Below are positions 59,916-64,000 of a DNA stretch of 64,000 nucleotides, piece after piece. Position numbers and translations under genes: made by a program. The stretch is taken from positions 372,001 to 436,000 of the forward strand of contig NZ_FQWI01000003.1 of assembly GCF_900129615.1 (NCBI RefSeq). Reading direction: 5' to 3'. Position 1 is the stretch's first letter. The number at the start of each line of letters is the position of its first letter. The DNA comes from Pectobacterium carotovorum (GTDB lineage Bacteria; Pseudomonadota; Gammaproteobacteria; Enterobacterales; Enterobacteriaceae). Below the pieces are notes generated by a model that saw nothing but the letters and a program-made list of their open reading frames with translations, was not told the origin of the DNA and did no database searches.

Positions 59916-61124
59916 TTAACTGATTGACGGCAGCCAGCCTGCCACCATCGCCAGTTGGATCAGGATGATTGCGATGCCGCTGGTGAAGACCAGTGCCAAG
60001 ACCGGTGCGCCACCGCGCGTCGCGCGTATTTCAGGACGTTGTTTGCGCACCTGCCAGCTCAGCAAGACTGGAATAAGCAGTGCCAGCACGGCCAGCGCAA
60101 TTGCCGCATAGCCAAGTGCCATCACGAATCCTTGTGGATAAAAGAGGGCAAACACCAGCGGGGGAATAAAGGTCAGCAAGCCCGTTTGCGCGCGCCCGAT
60201 GATGCTATTTTTACGTTTAAACAGATCGGCTAAATAATCGAATAATCCAAGCGCCACTCCGAGGAAAGAGGTCGCCAGCGCCAGATCGGCAAACAGGTGG
60301 ACGGCTAGTTCAACGTGTGGTGAGGCAACCAGCGTGCGAATAGCCTGCATCAACCCATTCAATCCCGCCTGATCGGCCAAAATAGCGTTGAATGTTGAAG
60401 AACTGAGGCTACCCAAAATCACGAGCTGCCAGAAGATATAGGCAATCAGCGGTATCACGCTACCGATAAGGAATATCCGGCGTAACTTACGGCTGTCGCC
60501 ACCCATGTAGTGCACGATGCTGGGGATACTGCCGTGAAAACCAAATGAGGTCAGAATGACCGGTAATGCCGAGAGCGTCAGACCCTGTTGCAGCGGCAGC
60601 GTTAGAAGGTTGACGCGCTGAATATGGGGAACCATGACGGCCAACATGATGACGAGCATCAGCACTTTGCCGCTAAACAGGATGCGGTTAAACAAATCGA
60701 CTGAGGATGTTCCGATACAGACGACGCCGCCAGCAACCAGCGTGAAGAGCAGAATGCCTGCGGACAGCGGAAGTGAGTAGCCACTCCACTGGCTGATACT
60801 GCTGGCGAGTAGTTCGCCTGCTCCGCTGATATAGGCCGCGGTGAGCGCATACATCAGAAATAACATACTAAAGCCGGTAATCCACTGTCCCCAGCGACCG
60901 AGGTAGATTTTTGCCAGCGTGCCCAGCCCAGTGTGCGACGGCTGATGCTGATAGACTTCAACCAGCAACAGGGCGCTGTAACACATCAGTGCCCACAGAC
61001 CGATCAATATCATCAATGTAGTACCAAACCCAACACTCGCAGTTGCCAGCGGCATCGCCAACATTCCTGCTCCAATGGTGGTGCCAGCAACGATAAAAAT
61101 GCTGCCAAGAGTACGATTTTTCAC
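59916..61124 (-). CDS. tyrP: Tyrosine-specific transport protein TyrP
   Basis: Inner-membrane tyrosine:proton symporter of the HAAAP family. 402 residues, following E. coli TyrP along its length ([27 protein letters not shown] in part; [24 protein letters not shown] in part). About eleven hydrophobic segments. The upstream region carries TyrR-type boxes, as expected for tyrosine control. Confidence 0.93.
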   Translation of the reverse strand: MKNRTLGSIFIVAGTTIGAGMLAMPLATASVGFGTTLMILIGLWALMCYSALLLVEVYQHQPSHTGLGTLAKIYLGRWGQWITGFSMLFLMYALTAAYISGAGELLASSISQWSGYSLPLSAGILLFTLVAGGVVCIGTSSVDLFNRILFSGKVLMLVIMLAVMVPHIQRVNLLTLPLQQGLTLSALPVILTSFGFHGSIPSIVHYMGGDSRKLRRIFLIGSVIPLIAYIFWQLVILGSLSSSTFNAILADQAGLNGLMQAIRTLVASPHVELAVHLFADLALATSFLGVALGLFDYLADLFKRKNSIIGRAQTGLLTFIPPLVFALFYPQGFVMALGYAAIALAVLALLIPVLLSWQVRKQRPEIRATRGGAPVLALVFTSGIAIILIQLAMVAGWLPSIS

Positions 61125-61192
61125 CTATTCCTCTATATATAGCGTGGCTATCCAGATATTTTTGGCAGCAGGGTAGAGTATTCAGTGATTTC

Positions 61193-61233
61193 TGTCAAAA
61201 CGCCGTTACGAGGGGTGTAATTTTATATTTACA
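61193..61233 (-). promoter_or_regulatory. TyrR boxes of tyrP (strong plus weak)
   Basis: TGTAAT-N6-TTTACA (61216-61233) differs from the TyrR consensus TGTAAA-N6-TTTACA by one base. A weaker box TGTCAA-N6-GTTACG lies at 61193-61210, centre-to-centre 23 bases away. A strong/weak pair is the known design of E. coli tyrP. Confidence 0.7.
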
Positions 61234-61344
61234 CTGGAGTGAGGGCGTCGGAGGCGGTGCGTTATCGGGCAGGCAGAAAGAAACATTGTGTTTGTTCATG
61301 CGACTTTTTAAAGTGGTTTCAGGATCGTCACGAGGAATAAAAAA

Positions 61345-62538
61345 ATGCTTAGGGTCGAGATGTTATGTACCGGCGATGAAGTGCTGCATGGTCAGATTAT
61401 TGATACCAATGCGGCCTGGCTGGCGGATTATCTGTTTCAGCAGGGATTACCGATGACCAGCCGAATGACGGTGGGGGACGATCTCGATGCGCTGGTGACT
61501 GCGATAACGCAGCGTAGCCAGATAGCCGATATCCTGATTGTGAACGGCGGCCTGGGGCCGACCAGCGACGATCTCAGCGCATTGGCGGCGGCCACCGCCG
61601 CAGGAGAAGGGCTGGTTGAGCACGCGGAATGGCTGGCGCGTATGGAGGCTTTCTTTGCCGAGCGTGGCAGAGTGATGGCACCGAGCAACCGTAAACAGGC
61701 GCAAATCCCCGCAAGCGCGGAAATGGTGGATAACCCGGTGGGCACCGCCTGTGGTTTCGCGCTGCAATTGAACAAGTGCCTGATGTTTTTTACACCGGGC
61801 GTGCCGTCTGAGTTTAAGGTCATGGTCGATCAGCAAATTATGCCGCGCCTGCGCGAGCGTTTTGCTGTCGCCGATGCCCCACTGTGCCTACGCCTGACCA
61901 CCTTTGGCCGCTCCGAGAGCGATCTGGCAAGCCAGTTGGACGGCATGGCGTTACCGCCGGGCGTGGTGCTGGGCTACCGCTCTTCTATGCCGATTATCGA
62001 GCTGAAGCTGACTGGCCCTGCTGCCCAGCAGGAAAATATGGAGCAACTGTGGGAAACGGTGCGCACCGTGGCAGGGGAAAATACCATCTTCGAAGGAACC
62101 GAGGGATTACCTGCACAGCTGGCACGACGTCTTGCCGAGCGTGATATGACGCTGGCAGTGAGTGAACACTTCACGGCAGGATTGCTCAACTGGCAGCTCC
62201 AGTCGGCGAACGTTCCGCTGGTGGGTGGAGAACTGCTGGCAAACGTTGAGGATGTCAGCCTGTCTGGGCTAGCGGATTATGCTCACCATCTGGCGGAGCG
62301 TCAGGGGGCGTCATTAGCGCTGGTTGTCGGGAACCGAAACGATGCGGAGCTGTCATTAGCGCTGCATACGCCGGAAGGATCTTTTGCCCAAACGATACAG
62401 TTCAACGTACAGCGCTACAGCCTGAAAACCCATCAGGAAGTCGTTGCGATGCTGGCGATGAACATGCTGCGCCGCTGGCTAAATGGCTGGTCCGTCTATG
62501 GTGGCCATGGTTGGATAACGGTGTTGAAGACGTTGTAG
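61345..62538 (+). CDS. yfaY: CinA-like protein YfaY
   Basis: 397 residues: N-terminal MoaB/MogA-like nucleotide-binding (COG1058) domain (MLCTGDEVLHGQIIDTNAAWLAD in part; NGGLGPTSDDLSA; FTPGVPSEFKVM) and a C-terminal CinA/PncC-like domain. The nucleophile motif of active NMN deamidases (ESCTGG) reads SEHFTAG here, so the catalytic serine is replaced and deamidase activity is probably lost. The same degeneration is known for YfaY-type proteins. Role unknown. Confidence 0.88.
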   Translation: MLRVEMLCTGDEVLHGQIIDTNAAWLADYLFQQGLPMTSRMTVGDDLDALVTAITQRSQIADILIVNGGLGPTSDDLSALAAATAAGEGLVEHAEWLARMEAFFAERGRVMAPSNRKQAQIPASAEMVDNPVGTACGFALQLNKCLMFFTPGVPSEFKVMVDQQIMPRLRERFAVADAPLCLRLTTFGRSESDLASQLDGMALPPGVVLGYRSSMPIIELKLTGPAAQQENMEQLWETVRTVAGENTIFEGTEGLPAQLARRLAERDMTLAVSEHFTAGLLNWQLQSANVPLVGGELLANVEDVSLSGLADYAHHLAERQGASLALVVGNRNDAELSLALHTPEGSFAQTIQFNVQRYSLKTHQEVVAMLAMNMLRRWLNGWSVYGGHGWITVLKTL

Positions 62539-62971
62539 TCGGCGGGGGGATCTAAGACTGCCTCTGAGTCGTATTTTTATGTCACTGTTGAGGCTGTTTC
62601 GTGCGCGATGATACCGTCATTTTCATGCTACTTCATAGCACGCGCCCGACACGGGGCGTCTCAAGCGCCGCTCGCCCCGTGACCCCAGGCTTTTTGGCGT
62701 GAATTATGCCGCTACGCGGTGCCTTCGGCGATCGTTCCCGCTTGTCGAGCCGCCAGTGACGCGTTCCCGACGCGGCACTGGCTTTCGCGGCGTCCATGCC
62801 GCTCACTCGGCGGTAACGCTCACCTCAGCGCAATTTTTACGCCGGGTTAGCACGCCCGCAACTATCACAGCAATTCAGCATAAAATGATAAGACGATAAA
62901 AAAGCAACGCTAATGCTTGCCTGAAAATAAAAAGGCCAGAATCAACGTTCTGGCTTTTTTCACAAGATAAA
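62539..62971. other. Hairpin-rich intergenic region between yfaY and ybbN
   Basis: 433 bp with no credible gene. Contains CACGGGGCG / CGCCCCGTG (62650-62681), GCCAGTG...CACTGGC with an inner CGCG/CGCG pair (62752-62782), further GC-rich short dyads, and a bidirectional terminator GCCAGAA / TTCTGGC with T-rich flanks (62930-62960). It lies at a synteny joint relative to E. coli. Confidence 0.65.
62930..62960. terminator. Bidirectional terminator downstream of ybbN
   Basis: GCCAGAA / TTCTGGC stem with 6-nt loop and A/T runs on both sides; 12 nt after the ybbN stop on the minus strand. Confidence 0.85.
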
Positions 62972-63832
62972 TCAATATAATAACGAATAGAGCTGGCGGC
63001 GGTAGCGGGCGGCGAGGGCGTCGCTGGTGCCGAGGGCGGCCATGATGTCCATCAGCGTTTTACGTGCGCTGCCGTTAGCAACGGCCAGATCTTTCTTCAG
63101 GAAGCCCATCAGCAGTTCAAGCGCTTCTTCGTTACGGCCGACCTGATGCAGTTGCAGAGCCAGCTGTACCGCGAGATCCGCATTTTGCGGATCGGCGTCC
63201 AATTGCTGCTGTAGATGCTGAATTTCTGGCGTGTCTGCCGCCTGTTTCAGCAATTCAATCTGAGCCACGAGGCTATGGTAGCGCGTGTCTCGATCTTGCA
63301 AAGGAATTGTGGCCAACACGGCTTCAGCATCTTCACTGCGTTTAATTTGAATCTGCACTTCCGCCAGCATCAGACCGATGTCACTGCGCTGCTGGCTGAG
63401 TTGCCAGGCGTCTTTCAGCAGTTGCATTGCTTCCGGCAGTTTGTCTTCCTGAATCAGCTGCTGTGCCTGTGCCACTTTCAGCTCTTCTTCTTTCGGCAGC
63501 GCGCGTTTCAGCAATTCACGAATCGCTTCTTCCGGCTGTGGCCCCTGAAAACCATCCAGCGGCTGCCCGTCTTTAAACAGATAAACGGTTGGGATTGATC
63601 GCAGGCCAAATTGAGCGGCGACGCGCTGCTCGGCATCACAGTCAACCTTCGCCAGAACGAACTGTCCTGCGTATTCCTGCGCCAGCTTGTCCAGCACCGG
63701 TTCCAGCTCCAGGCAGTGCTGGCTACGCCCCGACCAGAAGTAAAACAGGACTGGCAGTGTCGTGGAGTGTTCCAACACCTGATGCAGGTTGGATTCATTG
63801 ACGTCAACGATAGTCGCTTGTTGTTCTAACAT
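62972..63832 (-). CDS. ybbN: Thioredoxin-fold co-chaperone YbbN (CnoX)
   Basis: Protein that protects substrates from over-oxidation and hands them to GroEL. 286 residues: thioredoxin domain (about 5-115) in which the CxxC is replaced by SQHC, as in E. coli, followed by TPR-like repeats ([19 protein letters not shown] in part; [17 protein letters not shown]). Ends [10 protein letters not shown]. Upstream lies the ybbO-like gene on the same strand. Confidence 0.94.
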   Translation of the reverse strand: MLEQQATIVDVNESNLHQVLEHSTTLPVLFYFWSGRSQHCLELEPVLDKLAQEYAGQFVLAKVDCDAEQRVAAQFGLRSIPTVYLFKDGQPLDGFQGPQPEEAIRELLKRALPKEEELKVAQAQQLIQEDKLPEAMQLLKDAWQLSQQRSDIGLMLAEVQIQIKRSEDAEAVLATIPLQDRDTRYHSLVAQIELLKQAADTPEIQHLQQQLDADPQNADLAVQLALQLHQVGRNEEALELLMGFLKKDLAVANGSARKTLMDIMAALGTSDALAARYRRQLYSLLY

Positions 63833-63942
63833 GAGTAGTCTCTCTTACTTCTTGAATTCATTTGACTCTTAGATGGGGCCTGTCGGAGTCACTTACAAGC
63901 CTTGTGCAGAGGTGAGTGCGCAATCCGTCACCTTCTGCGACC

Positions 63943-64000
63943 TTATCCTCGTAATACCTTATCCAGAAGACACCCCGGTAGCAAACGACGCAGCCAGGTT
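63943..64000 (-). CDS. ybbO: C-terminus of short-chain dehydrogenase, YbbO-like (partial)
   Basis: Only the last 19 codons lie in the window, reading TWLRRLLPGCLLDKVLRG then stop at 63943-63945; the gene continues beyond the right edge. Assignment rests on the basic Leu-rich tail and on gene order (ybbO precedes ybbN in E. coli, same strand). Confidence 0.5.
   Translation of the reverse strand, partial: TWLRRLLPGCLLDKVLRG

Overview
The window reads as chromosomal DNA of a soft-rot enterobacterium, most likely Pectobacterium. Almost every protein resembles its Escherichia coli counterpart closely. The plant-pathogen signs are a secreted GH28 polygalacturonase of the PehN type with a KdgR-like operator, and RsmS next to priC. 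No rRNA, tRNA, CRISPR array, insertion sequence or integrated prophage was seen.

Layout. 0-5.2 kb: AcrAB efflux pump and divergent repressor AcrR. 5.2-16.4 kb: housekeeping run rsmS, priC, ybaN, apt, dnaX, ybaB, recR, htpG, adk, hemH, ybaL. 17.1-18.8 kb: ushA. 18.9-23.2 kb: the clearest accessory segment, two tandem paralogous genes for tail-fibre-like proteins with a discoidin-like centre. 23.4-27 kb: pyruvate transporter btsT with yjiX and yjiA. 27.2-28.6 kb: pehN. 28.7-30.9 kb: ybaK, ybaP and a HicAB toxin-antitoxin pair. 31-35.7 kb: copper module copA/cueR, then ybbJ/qmcA. 35.8-43.6 kb: aerobic ribonucleotide reductase (nrdA, nrdB, yfaE), ubiG and gyrA. 43.7-51.1 kb: Rcs phosphorelay (rcsC converging on rcsDB) with an MFS transporter. 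51.2-51.3 kb: a probable MicF small RNA. 51.4-58.8 kb: menaquinone pathway menF, D, H, B, C, E. 59-64 kb: yfaZ, tyrP, yfaY, ybbN and the end of a ybbO-like gene.

Compared with my memory of the E. coli map, the acr-qmcA block and the ybbN-ybbO block belong together. The nrd-rcs-men-yfaY block sits between them, so the window spans two rearrangement joints.

The most noteworthy observations are these. (1) copA carries a complete -1 frameshift cassette (slippery heptamer, 5-nt spacer, perfect 10-bp stem) placed so that the short product holds two metal-binding domains. (2) The two orphan tail-fibre-like genes have nearly identical ends, divergent centres and a shared upstream box. (3) A tandem duplication of the acrR start leaves an out-of-frame decoy start. 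(4) A shortened MicF-like RNA has a candidate marbox. (5) A perfect 20-bp inverted repeat with DnaA-box-like sequence lies upstream of nrdA. (6) The polygalacturonase has Arg in place of the family's conserved GHG histidine.
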